Below the pieces are notes generated by a model, which worked only from the letters and a program-made list of their open reading frames with translations, was not told the origin of the DNA and made no database searches. A program made the translations under genes and the position numbers. Shown here in pieces: positions 1-9,588 of a DNA stretch of 43,810 bases. The stretch is from CBDUXT01 sp965371245. GTDB taxonomy: Bacteria; Planctomycetota; Phycisphaerae; UBA1845. The stretch covers positions 1 through 43,810 of the forward strand of contig CBDUXT010000048.1 in NCBI GenBank assembly GCA_965371245.1, written 5' to 3'. Within the stretch, counting starts at the first letter, position 1, and each line of letters starts with the position of its first letter.

Positions 1-2
1 CC

Positions 3-3000
3 AGCTGGATACGCCTAACGAATCCGGTCACGTCGGGTGTACCGATCAACATGGCTACGTGGCATGCCGTGCTCAATGCGTTCGGGGTCAGCGCAGACCC
101 TTACTACTGGGCAGTCGGCGAGCTGATCGACGGTTCCTTCGAACCGCGTGACGGCTGGCGACCGTTCCAGGATTTCTGCGCATGTTGCGACTCGGCCGGC
201 GGTTGCTCGGATCGACCATCGAGTGAGTGCGATCTGTCAGGCGACACGCCGATGGACAACGGCAGTCGCTGCAGTAGTGCCGTTTGCGAGGTCCGATGCA
301 TGGTAACACTGAGCAGTCCATCGTCGTCGGCAGAGGTTTGCTTTCCTGAGACGTTCAGCTGGTCAAGCTCCGGGGACTGCGTCACATTGTCCGTGGCGTT
401 TGCGTTAAGCCCGTCGCCGTCGTCCGTGACCACGATCGAAGCCTCGGGATCGAGCTTGGCGATTAGCGCTGACTTGTGGTCCCAGATCGTGGGCGCGATG
501 GGCAACGGGGGCACATACTTCTGGACGGTCGGCGAGGTCGTTGGGAATACGTTCACGGCGCGGGCCGGGTGGCGCGTATTCCAGCTTGGATGCCGCACTT
601 CGTTCGGCGGGCAGGTAACTGATTGCCAAACGTCGGTGCCCTTGTCACACGCTTCGGTAACGTGGGGCTCGCACGTGGCCACGACCGATCCGGACGGACG
701 TTATTTGCTTACTTCCTTGCCGTGTGAATCGCACGCGCTTGTCGTAAGCAAACCCGGTTTCGTAACCTACATTGATTCAATCTACACACCGACGTGTGAG
801 CACCCCGCCACAAGAGATCTTTGCATCGTTCCGGCGGATACGCCAGCGGTGCTCCGCGGTGCAGTCATTGAGGCGGACGCCCATGGGCGAGCAAATGGCC
901 CGATCGTTGGGGCAACCGTCTCCTTGGACACAGGGGCAGTGGACACCACAGACGGAAACGGCGAGTTCGATCTGGAAGGGCTGCCTCCAGGCACCGTCAT
1001 GGTTACGGTAACTAAGACAGGCTACTACACGGTGACACGAACAGTTCCGTTACACGCCGGAGAGACTCGATACGAGACGTTTCAGCTGAGGCCACAATCC
1101 GAATCGCAGGCACCGGCCGCGTTTGATTTCGCTTCGCGGAACGGGAATCATTTTATCGAGGGAATGCCAGGCGAGCTTACGTTCGCCGTGAACGTCGCCT
1201 GGAACGGCTCGCCAGGCAGGGTTGGTTTCATGGTGGCAGGCACACAGTACCCGGCCACAACGATCACGGACCTAGGCGGTGGCATGGCCAGAGCAACGTT
1301 GGAATTGGCGGCACCGTCTATCGTGAACACCTGCAGTGAACTTACGGTCGAAATCGTAAATGCCGACGATCGACGGACCTACGTTAATACGGGCATCCAT
1401 TTCTCGCCGATTCCCGGAATCATCGTTCCGTGGTATCGGGACAACATTCCGTGGACGCCATCCAGCCTGTCGCTTCAGTATCAGAGAGACTTTCCGCTAG
1501 TGTCGGGTGACTTAGGTCTCGGGAGTGGAGTTGTTTCGCTCCCCTATAAGTTGGGCTTCGGCGGCGGTCTGGAATACGACCTTTTTGGCGCGGTTTTTCG
1601 CGGATCGGTTGGCGGTTTGGGAACGCTTGGGTGGGATTGGGACGTTTCGGAGGTTGAGATACTCGGCAACGGACGGCTCGACCTGAGAGGGATTCTCGAC
1701 ATTTCGCTCGCCGGATGTCAAAGCCCGACAATCACGCCGTCGTGGGAGGTGGCTCTTTCGGGAAAGGCAGGCATAGGCGCTCCTGCGGTGCTGATCATCG
1801 ACGTGATCTTTCCCCCTGCGGCACCTGCGGTTCATTCCCTGTTAGGGATACCCATCGTAGGAGACGTCGTGGGCCTACTGAAGCTACGGTTGTTCCTCAT
1901 TGCTGGTGCAACCGTCGCTGGTGAGTATGAGGGCTTCCATACGGACACGTGCTTTCTAGGAACAACTAGGTTGAGTGGTTCAGGCACGATAGGCATCGAG
2001 GGACAAGTTGCATTGGAGGCCTTCGGTGCGGAGGCGGGCGTTTACGTCGGCGGGACCGGGACACCGGAGTTCGAGTTTTGTCCAGATTGGTCTTTCCAGG
2101 GGATCACCCTTAGAGCCTACGTGGGTGTCTTCGCTAGCGCGTGGTTGTTTGAATACTCTTCAGAAGTCGGAGCCGAAGTTCGATTTGATAACACTGGTCA
2201 GATGCTTGCAAGCCAAACTGCGGCGCTCAGTGGATCCGGCACGCGCGAGCTATGGCAACCGATCGGTACGAGATCGAAGCGTTGGGGTGAGCATAACCGG
2301 CTTGTTGTGAGCCGGGAAGCCCGACAGCTCCGATCGACATCCCTGGCGCAGGCGGGAGGATCAAGTGAAGTTTCGATCGTCGAAAACGTGACACCTGTGG
2401 CGAATCCCACTGTTGCCGCGGATCCCACAGATACACACGTGCTGTACACCTTGTTCGATCCGACCAAGCCGTGGTATCTGTCGACCGATATCGCCACATC
2501 ATTGGCACCGACAGGACAGCCATGGTCTTTGGGGCTCGTGTCCGATGACACTTTCGCAGACTTCGCACCAAAGATTCAGCGACTGAACCAGGGAACAGAC
2601 TTGGCCGCGTGGGCTCGGATCTCGGGAGACGTTTCCGGGGCCGCGGATCCAGGGGACGTTGCGCCGCACTTCGAAATCGCTGCCGCTTGGTTTGACCGCA
2701 GCGATGCAACGTGGACTATTCCCGCGCAACTTACGACGAACAGTGTCGTAGATCGCGATCCGCTTCCGGTGATCTTTGGCACGAGGCAAGGAATTGTCTG
2801 GATTCAGAATGAGGGCGGCGCCAGTCCGGGCGACGCAATCAATGGTGATCGCTTGATGTACACTGAATGGTCCGGCGCGGTATGGGGAACACCGCAAACG
2901 CTCTGGTCAGCCGCAAGAGGGATTCTAGGGTTTTCGTTCGCGGCGGACGCCACAGCGGAGGGACATTTGGTATTTGTCGTTGACGAAGACGGAAGCGCCA

Positions 3001-4427
3001 TTACGACGATGGATCGCGAGCTTTATCAGCTTTCGACCGCGGGTGGCACATGGCAACCAGCCATGCGTTTGACAACCGATTCGATTGAGGATGCTCTTCC
3101 GACCTTGGTCGCTCCGAACGGCAGCGTAATTCTGATTTGGAGAACCGCTGGAACGCTTTCCTACACTGCGCTCGATACTTGGAATCCGGCGTCGATTTAC
3201 AGTGAGTACACCATCGCCAACGAGGCGCCTTCGCTCGCAGGCGTGACCATGCCAGGCGGTGCGGCAGTGGCCTATACGATACAAGGCTCGGATGGGGTGG
3301 ACATTGTCGTCGCGTTTTTCGACGCATTCCTTGATCGGTGGTCTCTTCCACGTCGACTCACGCACGATGAGCATGTGGAAACGGCTCTTTCTCTCGCAGA
3401 CGATGGCAGCGAGCTGGTGATTGCATATTTGAAGACCCAGACGGAGCGCAACGCGCTGGATATCGAGATCAACGGCGTCATACAGCATATCGAAAACATT
3501 CCACAACCGGCTCGAACTGACCTTTTCGTGCTTCGCCACGCGCTCGGGCATGATCTTGTGGTCGATTCTGTGGGCATCACGGTTGATCCGGCCAATCCAC
3601 TTCCCGGATCTTCGGCAGTGATTACGGCGGCCGTGGAGAACCGGGGCGACCTTCCTGTCGAGGATGTTTCGGTTGCTTTCTATGACGGCGCCCCTAACGG
3701 CGGGGGCGCGCTGATAGGTGAGGTGATGATCTTGGGATCGTGGATTGCGGGGACACGCCGGGAGGCGTCCATCGTATGGAACGTCCCAACACCGGATCTG
3801 CCTCACCAGCTGTTCGTTGTTGTAGATTCGCAATTGGTTTTCGACGACCGGGATCGTTCAAACAACGAAGCCGCCAAGTGGACCGTGCTTCCAGATATAA
3901 CTATTGAATCGCTATCTTACAGTGAACGCTCAGATACCTCGGTGGCGTTGTCAGCGCGCTTAGTCAATCGCGGTTCAATTCCTGCAGAACCGTTCGAGCT
4001 TGCATGGCGACTCTCGGATCCGGACGGCGCAGAGGCCACAAGCAGCGCCGTCTTGTCGATAGGAGCTGGTGAGTCACTCGAAATGACCGACGTATGGATC
4101 ATCAGCGATCCATCGTATGGGGAGTACTTGAAGGTGTACGCTGTTGCAGACGCAACTCATTCCGTGCTGGAGCACGACGAGAATAACAATGTTGTTGCGC
4201 AATTGGTACAGATCCCGTTGGCGCCCCCAGGTGACATCACCGCAGATGGCAACGTGGATCTAGAAGACTTCGTAGCACTCTCACGCTGTATGAGTGGCCC
4301 TGGCACTGCCCCTAATCCTGCTTCGCACGCAACGCTTGAGACATGTCTGACAGCGTTTGATTTTGACGCTGACGCTGACGTTGACTTGACGGATTTTGGT
4401 GAGTTTCTTGGGTTATACGGGCATTAG
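3..4427 (+). CDS. Giant secreted multidomain protein with dockerin-like C-terminus (5' partial)
   Basis: The frame is open to the window edge with no stop before the first ATG at 51, so the real start and any signal peptide lie upstream. The first 200 residues contain two copies of a domain ending in a 'YWAVGE...GWRPFQ' / 'YFWTVGE...GWRVFQ' motif. Two carboxypeptidase-regulatory-like (beta-sandwich) segments follow ('GRYLLTSLPC', 'NGEFDLEGLPPGTVMVTV'). The middle is glycine- and beta-rich, followed by a propeller-like region ('WSGAVWGTPQTLW'). Near residues 1180-1385 are two CARDB-like segments ('VENRGDLPVEDVSVAFYDG', 'LVNRGSIPAEPFELAWRL'). The last 60 residues hold two calcium-loop-like dockerin repeats ('GDITADGNVDLEDF', 'FDADADVDLTDFGEF'), typical of planctomycete secreted proteins. 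Probably cell-surface or extracellular; the exact role is unknown. Confidence 0.85.
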   Translation, partial: SWIRLTNPVTSGVPINMATWHAVLNAFGVSADPYYWAVGELIDGSFEPRDGWRPFQDFCACCDSAGGCSDRPSSECDLSGDTPMDNGSRCSSAVCEVRCMVTLSSPSSSAEVCFPETFSWSSSGDCVTLSVAFALSPSPSSVTTIEASGSSLAISADLWSQIVGAMGNGGTYFWTVGEVVGNTFTARAGWRVFQLGCRTSFGGQVTDCQTSVPLSHASVTWGSHVATTDPDGRYLLTSLPCESHALVVSKPGFVTYIDSIYTPTCEHPATRDLCIVPADTPAVLRGAVIEADAHGRANGPIVGATVSLDTGAVDTTDGNGEFDLEGLPPGTVMVTVTKTGYYTVTRTVPLHAGETRYETFQLRPQSESQAPAAFDFASRNGNHFIEGMPGELTFAVNVAWNGSPGRVGFMVAGTQYPATTITDLGGGMARATLELAAPSIVNTCSELTVEIVNADDRRTYVNTGIHFSPIPGIIVPWYRDNIPWTPSSLSLQYQRDFPLVSGDLGLGSGVVSLPYKLGFGGGLEYDLFGAVFRGSVGGLGTLGWDWDVSEVEILGNGRLDLRGILDISLAGCQSPTITPSWEVALSGKAGIGAPAVLIIDVIFPPAAPAVHSLLGIPIVGDVVGLLKLRLFLIAGATVAGEYEGFHTDTCFLGTTRLSGSGTIGIEGQVALEAFGAEAGVYVGGTGTPEFEFCPDWSFQGITLRAYVGVFASAWLFEYSSEVGAEVRFDNTGQMLASQTAALSGSGTRELWQPIGTRSKRWGEHNRLVVSREARQLRSTSLAQAGGSSEVSIVENVTPVANPTVAADPTDTHVLYTLFDPTKPWYLSTDIATSLAPTGQPWSLGLVSDDTFADFAPKIQRLNQGTDLAAWARISGDVSGAADPGDVAPHFEIAAAWFDRSDATWTIPAQLTTNSVVDRDPLPVIFGTRQGIVWIQNEGGASPGDAINGDRLMYTEWSGAVWGTPQTLWSAARGILGFSFAADATAEGHLVFVVDEDGSAITTMDRELYQLSTAGGTWQPAMRLTTDSIEDALPTLVAPNGSVILIWRTAGTLSYTALDTWNPASIYSEYTIANEAPSLAGVTMPGGAAVAYTIQGSDGVDIVVAFFDAFLDRWSLPRRLTHDEHVETALSLADDGSELVIAYLKTQTERNALDIEINGVIQHIENIPQPARTDLFVLRHALGHDLVVDSVGITVDPANPLPGSSAVITAAVENRGDLPVEDVSVAFYDGAPNGGGALIGEVMILGSWIAGTRREASIVWNVPTPDLPHQLFVVVDSQLVFDDRDRSNNEAAKWTVLPDITIESLSYSERSDTSVALSARLVNRGSIPAEPFELAWRLSDPDGAEATSSAVLSIGAGESLEMTDVWIISDPSYGEYLKVYAVADATHSVLEHDENNNVVAQLVQIPLAPPGDITADGNVDLEDFVALSRCMSGPGTAPNPASHATLETCLTAFDFDADADVDLTDFGEFLGLYGH

Positions 4428-4656
4428 GCTCTCTGCGGGCCGGCATCGTCGGCCAAACGCTTGGTACGTGGACAAGTAGGGAGTCAGTCGTTTTGAATTG
4501 CGCGAGCGTCGCCTCAAGACGCTTTTTCCCGCCCGCTGACAGCCACACGTAGCGCTTGGGCAAGAAGGGATCGCGACGAGCCTACGGCTTGGCCGTAGCG
4601 TTCCCGTAGTGTCCAAAAACTCAAACGATCGTCCGAACCCGTACGCGGAGGACTGC

Positions 4657-4890
4657 GAGTACCCGATGAGTACCCGACGAAACCGGTCTGCGACGGTGCC
4701 TGATGGTCTCGACGGGTCAAGAGTGGTCATTCAAAACCCGCTTTAATTTCGCAAAATCCGCGATTCTGGTTCTGAAACGCTGATTTTCGGCCAGGGGGAA
4801 GGGATATTCGATTCCCCCCGCCTCCATTCGTAAATCCTCTTCCGACAACGACTTACAACTCGGAAGAACGAGCACCCGATGAGTACCCGG
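4657..4890 (+). repeat. Integration-site-like module 1 (tmRNA/tRNA 3'-end core with flanking paired repeats)
   Basis: The core at 4807-4826 reads TTCGATTCCCCCCGCCTCCA, identical to cores at 28387-28406 and 42128-42147. It looks like the T-loop and acceptor 3' strand of a tmRNA or tRNA. It is followed by a GTAA...TTAC inverted element (4830-4856). Upstream is a paired direct repeat, GAGTACCCGA at 4657-4666 and 4668-4677. Downstream the pair recurs as GAGCACCCGA (4870-4879) and GAGTACCCGG (4881-4890). Both pairs have an 11-bp period. At 4715-4728 is GGTCAAGAGTGGTC, also found upstream of module 2. Reading this as a tyrosine-recombinase attachment site with arm sites is inference. Confidence 0.6.
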
Positions 4891-4911
4891 GGGCGGAAGA
4901 TAGGGATCTGT

Positions 4912-5052
4912 TAATTCGTCCATGACACACCGCACGATCTGCTCCTGGCGGGGCGTCAGACCGAGCGAGAAGACGATGGAGCGCCATTGCGCATCGCTCA
5001 GGTAGGTTGATGGCGGCCTGCCATTCCACGAGCTTCGCCGTACGAACGTCAT
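4912..5052 (-). pseudogene. Truncated LuxR-type HTH regulator fragment
   Basis: The first 47 codons read from the ATG at 5052 include 'LSDAQWRSIVFSLGLTPRQE' followed by QIVRCVMDEL. This matches the start of a LuxR/GerE-type helix-turn-helix, where 'LTPRQ' precedes the first helices. After 'VMDEL' the frame runs straight into module 1 (paired repeat and core), and the recognition helix ('TVRTHL'-type) is absent. The open frame continues to 4717 only because the repeat DNA has no stop. I interpret it as the 5' remnant of a regulator cut by a recombination event at the module. It is too short for certainty. Confidence 0.4.
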
Positions 5053-5380
5053 AGGGCCTCGCGACCGAGCTCCGTTCCGCTTCTTTCTTGCGTTCCTTGA
5101 CTTGCCCTTGGCGATGGCTTAGTGAACTCCGAAGAGAGACCTCGGCCGTGCCGGCGTAGCCAAAGCTGGAGGAGGTGCGCAAGCCTCATCCAAGCCGCAA
5201 CCAAGGTACCCCCGCACCCCCTCCTAGAGGGGGAATCCGTCGCCATTCTGTTGCCGTCATTTCGAGCTCAAGGTGCGCATGAAAAATCGGGATTTCTCGA
5301 TTTTTTCTCGGCCCCACACGTCAAGCCGGAGATCCGTCCCGTGAAGCGCAGGCTCCGCGTAGTCTACGGAAGCGCCACAT

Positions 5381-5399
5381 AAATATATTACATATATTT
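5381..5399. promoter_or_regulatory. 19-bp AT-rich perfect palindrome
   Basis: AAATATATTACATATATTT has perfect 8-bp arms around a 3-base centre, in otherwise GC-rich DNA, about 350 bases upstream of the CHAT/Hsp70 cluster. It could be an operator or a DNA-unwinding or protein-binding site. There is no direct evidence for function. Confidence 0.3.
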
Positions 5400-5745
5400 C
5401 ACAGGAACGGCTCGGGAGGCTACGTTCTCCGATCTGAGGCATCCTACTACGCACTTCATCCGGAAGAAGACGCCGCCAGACGGTCCGGAATGGCCTCTAT
5501 GGGCGTGTTTTCGGAGACATGACCGCCGAGAACGGATCCAGGGCGCCATGTCCAGCTTTCCGCTCCGACACGACGAGAGACCGCGCGCGATCGCGTGAAT
5601 ACGGTTCAAGGTGTTTCGAAGTCGGCACGGATGGATTTTTCGCGAGGGACAGCTATACTTGTGATTTGCGTCTAGCGAAAGTCTGGTCGAGAACGCTCAG
5701 GACACCAAGCGGCTACAATAACGGCCGATGAGCAAGGAATCAACC

Positions 5746-8700
5746 ATGATCTGGATTCCTGCGTGCCTGTTGTCAACCGGGCAGATTCTTCACAAAGCGG
5801 AAGAGCTGTGCTCAAGTGGGAACATCGATGCGGCACTTGCGCTGACCGAACGTGTACTGGATCGGTTGGAACGGCGTTCGCATCGCAGAAGGATCAGCCA
5901 GCGGCATCGAACCGCATTGGCACTTGCGAGGCGCATTCGAGGCAAAACGCTTTTTGAGGCGGATCGGGAACCAGAGGGGTTTGAGGAAATACTCCGCGCG
6001 CACGAACTCGAGGGGAGCGACTGGGAGACTCTTTGCCTTCTCGTATCGTCACTCCTGAACATCGGAGATTGGCGGCCCGTCGTTCGGCAGACATACCTTG
6101 ATTACCTCGAGCAGTCGCTTCATGAGGAGGATCCGAACTTCTCTGCGAATCTCCGCCGAATGCAACAACTCTCCGCCCCGAGTCGAGTCGCCCCCTCCAA
6201 GCACGAATCGGTTCGCCATTGGAACGAGAAAATCCTCTCGGTACGAAGGGACGTGGCGTGGGCGCATCGACATCTCGGGCAAATCGCACTCTCGTCTGGA
6301 GACTACAATCAAGCTGTCGAATCGTTATCACAGGCCGCTCAGCTTGAGTCCGATCGCAGCGCCCAGCTGTATCTCGCATATGCACTGGGGATGCAGAATC
6401 AACTCAAGAGTGCCGAGGATCGGCTAGACGAAGTCATACGAGAAGAGCCTAGCCGATGCGCGCTTCTCCTTCGTGCGCACGTGTTGCGACGTCTGGGGGC
6501 AGCCACTGAAGCTGCGCGCGACTTCGCGTGCGCTGGGCGGCAAGGGAGGCTAACGGTCGAGGAATCGTTGGCGTACGCTGAGTGCCTTCTCAATTCGGAA
6601 GATACGGAAGCTGCGACTATAATACTCGCAAGTCTCAGCGCGCAGAATGATCCGAGATATCTCGTTCTGGCGGCCCTGGCGGATCACGCAGCCGGGCGTT
6701 CGGAAGACGCACTACGGACAGTTTCACAGATAGCCCCATCTGCCGCTGTTCTCCACTTCGCCGGACCACGAATCGTAGGCATAGTCGCCCGGTGCCTTCA
6801 TGCGCCCGATGCAATCAACGTGCTGGATCTGGTACCGGCCGAGGTGCGGGACAATACCTATTGGATTGTCCGCGGCAACGTGTTCCTAGACCGCCAGCAG
6901 CTAAAGGAGGCCATCGAATGTTGGGTGAAGGTCGGTGGCGATCCGACGGTGCAAGTGCAGATTCGAGCCGCTACACGTCACCTGCTTTCGTCAATGTACC
7001 GGGAGGGCGATGATAAAGGGATTATCGATCTGGCACGGCGCCGACCCGGAGCCCAAACCGATAGGGCATCGGAACAAATAGTGACTGCCGCTCTGTTGCG
7101 GTACTTTGACCGCGTTTCGTCGCGTGAAGACGCAGACTGGTGCAGGGTTGCTGACGAGGTCGAAGCAATCGAGCGCCAGCTCGCTCACCCGAATGACACC
7201 GTCCGGTTAATCAGAGGATTGGTCTGCAGCGAGCTTGGCGAGCACGATGTCGCCCTTGAGATTCTCGAGGCTCTCGCGAAGCAAACCGACCGGCCAGAAG
7301 TTTGGCTCCAACTCGCGCGCACCGCGCTAACGGCGGGAGACATGGAGACATTCGATGAGGCGAGTTCTCATTTCGATACCGCGGGCGAACGAGCGGCGCG
7401 AATTCTGGCGGCTCGAATGGTGATCGGTGGAGACTGGGCGGGCGCGTCCAATGTCTTGCAGCATGTCCCATGCACTCCTACGGAACGCGCTATCCGGCTG
7501 GATATTGATGCGCTAGCTGGAATCCGCTGTGAGGCCGAGCAATCAACTGGCATGGAGCAAGAACTCGCCTACTTCCGCATGATGGGACTTCTCGGCAACG
7601 GGCATCTGGAGGCAGCAGAGCGCGTGGCGGCCGAAGTCCAATTGTGTGATCGCTGGCGGCATGCCGCGGAGAAGGCCTGGGGGTGGGTCGCGCTCCAAGA
7701 AGCGTGTCAGGCACTTCGCAAAGGAGACGAGGGTTCCTTCTTGCGTGAGTTGCAGGAAGCCACCAGGCAATGGCCGGATGAGGACGGCCCGTTGCCGGTC
7801 ATGAGGCTCGCCTCCGGGGCCTTTCTCGGATTCTGGCTGGCCTCAGACCGGCGGGACATGGTCGCCGCGGCACTGGACAGTGACGCGGCCGCGGCCGGGC
7901 CTGCAGACCCGGCAACCTGCCAGAATCTTGCGATGTACCACCTCGCGGAAGGGTCGCGTTTGGCCGCGGCCGGTAGGTGGTCAGACGCGCGTACACATTG
8001 GGAGCGTGCGGTTTCGTTCGTGTGCGTACCACTGTCGAACATCGGGTACCTCTCCGATTGGGCGAGGAGGAGGGGCCTGGTCTACGGAAAGGAGCCGGAT
8101 GGCGAGGCCGTGGTCGGCATTGAGCATCGCGTTGTTACCGTCTTTGAAGAGACTTTCCACACGCATGCGCATCGTCTGGCATTGAAGGACTGTGCGGAAT
8201 CCAATCGGATCGCCGACCTGGCGATTGTCTTGCAAGCCGAACTCGCTGCGGCGAAGAAGCTCCGGGAACTCGGCGGGCTCGACGGCGGCGACGGCGTCCA
8301 CGGCAGGGTCTCTGCAGGACCGATGTTTCTTACTCTCAGGCGTTTGGAGGATCGCCTTGCGGGGCTCATGAAACAACTGAACGCCAGGGCTACGAACCGC
8401 CCGGCGCACACCAGCGAGAGAATCCACTCAGTCGATGCTGCAGGTACGGTCGAGCTCCTGCGACTCTTCTCACCGGTTCGAATCGCGTGGGTTCTTCACC
8501 AGAGCGGGCATTCGACCGCGGCGATTGACAGGATTACGACGCTACTTGCCTCGCTGAAGCACCGTAGTACGCACGACGCTGGAATCCTCGACGCGATGGC
8601 CTGCAACCCCGCATTCGCGAATGAGGATCAGTGGGAACGCTATCAGGAGTTGGTAGGATCAACATGCGTCTCAATGCTGGTAGACGCAGGAGTACTTGCG

Positions 8701-9585
8701 GTGTCCTCGAGGGAAAGCAAGATTGAAGCGGCGCTCGACCATTGGATGGAAGCCATGGCGGTTGCTGAATCGATGGGTGTCGAAGCGGCAACAACCGAGC
8801 GGATTCGAAGGATCGCCCTCGGCCGGTCCCGAGTTCTGTTTCAACAGGATCGTGTCGAGTCGGGCATGGAACTGCTTGAGGGTGTCAGCGTGTTCTGCGA
8901 TGACCGCGAGATTCGCTGCCAGCTCGCTTTGCAGTACGCGAATCGCGGCGTGGAGGCTGCTAAAGATGATCGATTCAAGGATGCTTTGGTCGACCTTGAG
9001 AAGGCTCGGGAACTCGACGAGATCTCTCCACACATTGCGTTCCACCTAGCGACATTCCTGGCGCTTCGCGCCCGCGAAGTCTTCGAAGACGATCGGGAGC
9101 GGGCGGTGTCGATGCTCCACCGGGCTGCCGGGCTTGCGGCCGAGTGTGTAGAGCGCGATCCCCACCACAAGCAGATGATCGAACTTGCAAAGTTCGTTCG
9201 GCGCGAATTGGGCATCGCCGAAATGGCAACGCACACTGTCTCCGCGGAGGGCATGCTGGAATTGCTTGCGGGCGATAGCCCGGAGCATGCGGGGAAACTC
9301 TCAACGATGTATCACAACCGCGGGGTGGACAAGATCTCGGGGAATGATCTCACGGAGGGCATCGCTGATTTGGAGAAAGCGCTGGAGTTCGAGCCCGCCA
9401 GTGAAACCACCCGGAACATGTTGGGACAAGCCCTGGCCTTGGAAGCCAATCGGCTAGCTGAACTGGGCCGAGTCACGGAGGCCCGACGGTTGCTCGCTCG
9501 GGCCGAGCAATTGAACCCTGGGGACGACGAGATCAAGCTGGCGCGACTCATGATGGAGTTGCTGATGACGGGAAAAGGGTCGTAA
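5746..9585 (+). CDS. Large TPR-repeat protein, first gene of the CHAT/Hsp70 cluster
   Basis: About 1,280 residues, almost entirely alpha-helical, with many tetratricopeptide-type helix pairs. Clear units lie near residues 170-235 ('AWAHRHLGQIALSSGDYNQA', 'LYLAYALGMQNQLKSAEDRL') and near the C-terminus ('MYHNRGVDKISGNDLTEGIA'). No catalytic motif, membrane segment or signal peptide was seen, so a cytoplasmic scaffold or sensor is likely. I chose the ATG at 5746 because AAGGA (5734-5738) sits 7 bases upstream. An in-frame ATG at 5728 has no ribosome-binding site but would suit a leaderless transcript from TACAAT (5714-5719). The stop is 3 bases before the next gene (CHAT protease), so they are probably co-translated. 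TPR partners of CHAT proteases act as regulators or adaptors in known systems such as TPR-CHAT/Csx29; that role here is inference. Confidence 0.85.
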   Translation: MIWIPACLLSTGQILHKAEELCSSGNIDAALALTERVLDRLERRSHRRRISQRHRTALALARRIRGKTLFEADREPEGFEEILRAHELEGSDWETLCLLVSSLLNIGDWRPVVRQTYLDYLEQSLHEEDPNFSANLRRMQQLSAPSRVAPSKHESVRHWNEKILSVRRDVAWAHRHLGQIALSSGDYNQAVESLSQAAQLESDRSAQLYLAYALGMQNQLKSAEDRLDEVIREEPSRCALLLRAHVLRRLGAATEAARDFACAGRQGRLTVEESLAYAECLLNSEDTEAATIILASLSAQNDPRYLVLAALADHAAGRSEDALRTVSQIAPSAAVLHFAGPRIVGIVARCLHAPDAINVLDLVPAEVRDNTYWIVRGNVFLDRQQLKEAIECWVKVGGDPTVQVQIRAATRHLLSSMYREGDDKGIIDLARRRPGAQTDRASEQIVTAALLRYFDRVSSREDADWCRVADEVEAIERQLAHPNDTVRLIRGLVCSELGEHDVALEILEALAKQTDRPEVWLQLARTALTAGDMETFDEASSHFDTAGERAARILAARMVIGGDWAGASNVLQHVPCTPTERAIRLDIDALAGIRCEAEQSTGMEQELAYFRMMGLLGNGHLEAAERVAAEVQLCDRWRHAAEKAWGWVALQEACQALRKGDEGSFLRELQEATRQWPDEDGPLPVMRLASGAFLGFWLASDRRDMVAAALDSDAAAAGPADPATCQNLAMYHLAEGSRLAAAGRWSDARTHWERAVSFVCVPLSNIGYLSDWARRRGLVYGKEPDGEAVVGIEHRVVTVFEETFHTHAHRLALKDCAESNRIADLAIVLQAELAAAKKLRELGGLDGGDGVHGRVSAGPMFLTLRRLEDRLAGLMKQLNARATNRPAHTSERIHSVDAAGTVELLRLFSPVRIAWVLHQSGHSTAAIDRITTLLASLKHRSTHDAGILDAMACNPAFANEDQWERYQELVGSTCVSMLVDAGVLAVSSRESKIEAALDHWMEAMAVAESMGVEAATTERIRRIALGRSRVLFQQDRVESGMELLEGVSVFCDDREIRCQLALQYANRGVEAAKDDRFKDALVDLEKARELDEISPHIAFHLATFLALRAREVFEDDRERAVSMLHRAAGLAAECVERDPHHKQMIELAKFVRRELGIAEMATHTVSAEGMLELLAGDSPEHAGKLSTMYHNRGVDKISGNDLTEGIADLEKALEFEPASETTRNMLGQALALEANRLAELGRVTEARRLLARAEQLNPGDDEIKLARLMMELLMTGKGS

Positions 9586-9588
9586 GCG

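Larger units (their letters stand above)
4428..5727. other. 1.3 kb gene-poor stretch
   Basis: I see no convincing intact gene here. It holds integration-site-like module 1 (4657-4890), a LuxR-type gene fragment on the minus strand (4912-5052), an A/T stem-loop at 5281-5306 (arms AAAAATCG/CGATTTTT) and an AT-rich palindrome (5381-5399). Just after the stop of the secreted-protein gene is a short GC hairpin near 4439-4456 (GGCCGGC/GTCGGCC) without a T-tract, so only a weak terminator candidate. The last 100 bases should contain the promoter of the CHAT/Hsp70 cluster. The best -10-like strings are TATACT (5654-5659) and TACAAT (5714-5719), neither with a good -35. Confidence 0.5.

Noticed and set aside
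2925..3833. 302-codon minus-strand frame inside the first gene
   Set aside because: No motif; antisense shadow of a convincing secreted-protein frame.
4428..4826. Complete tmRNA gene upstream of core 1
   Set aside because: I found no paired 5' acceptor strand or tag-peptide frame; only the 3' end is present.
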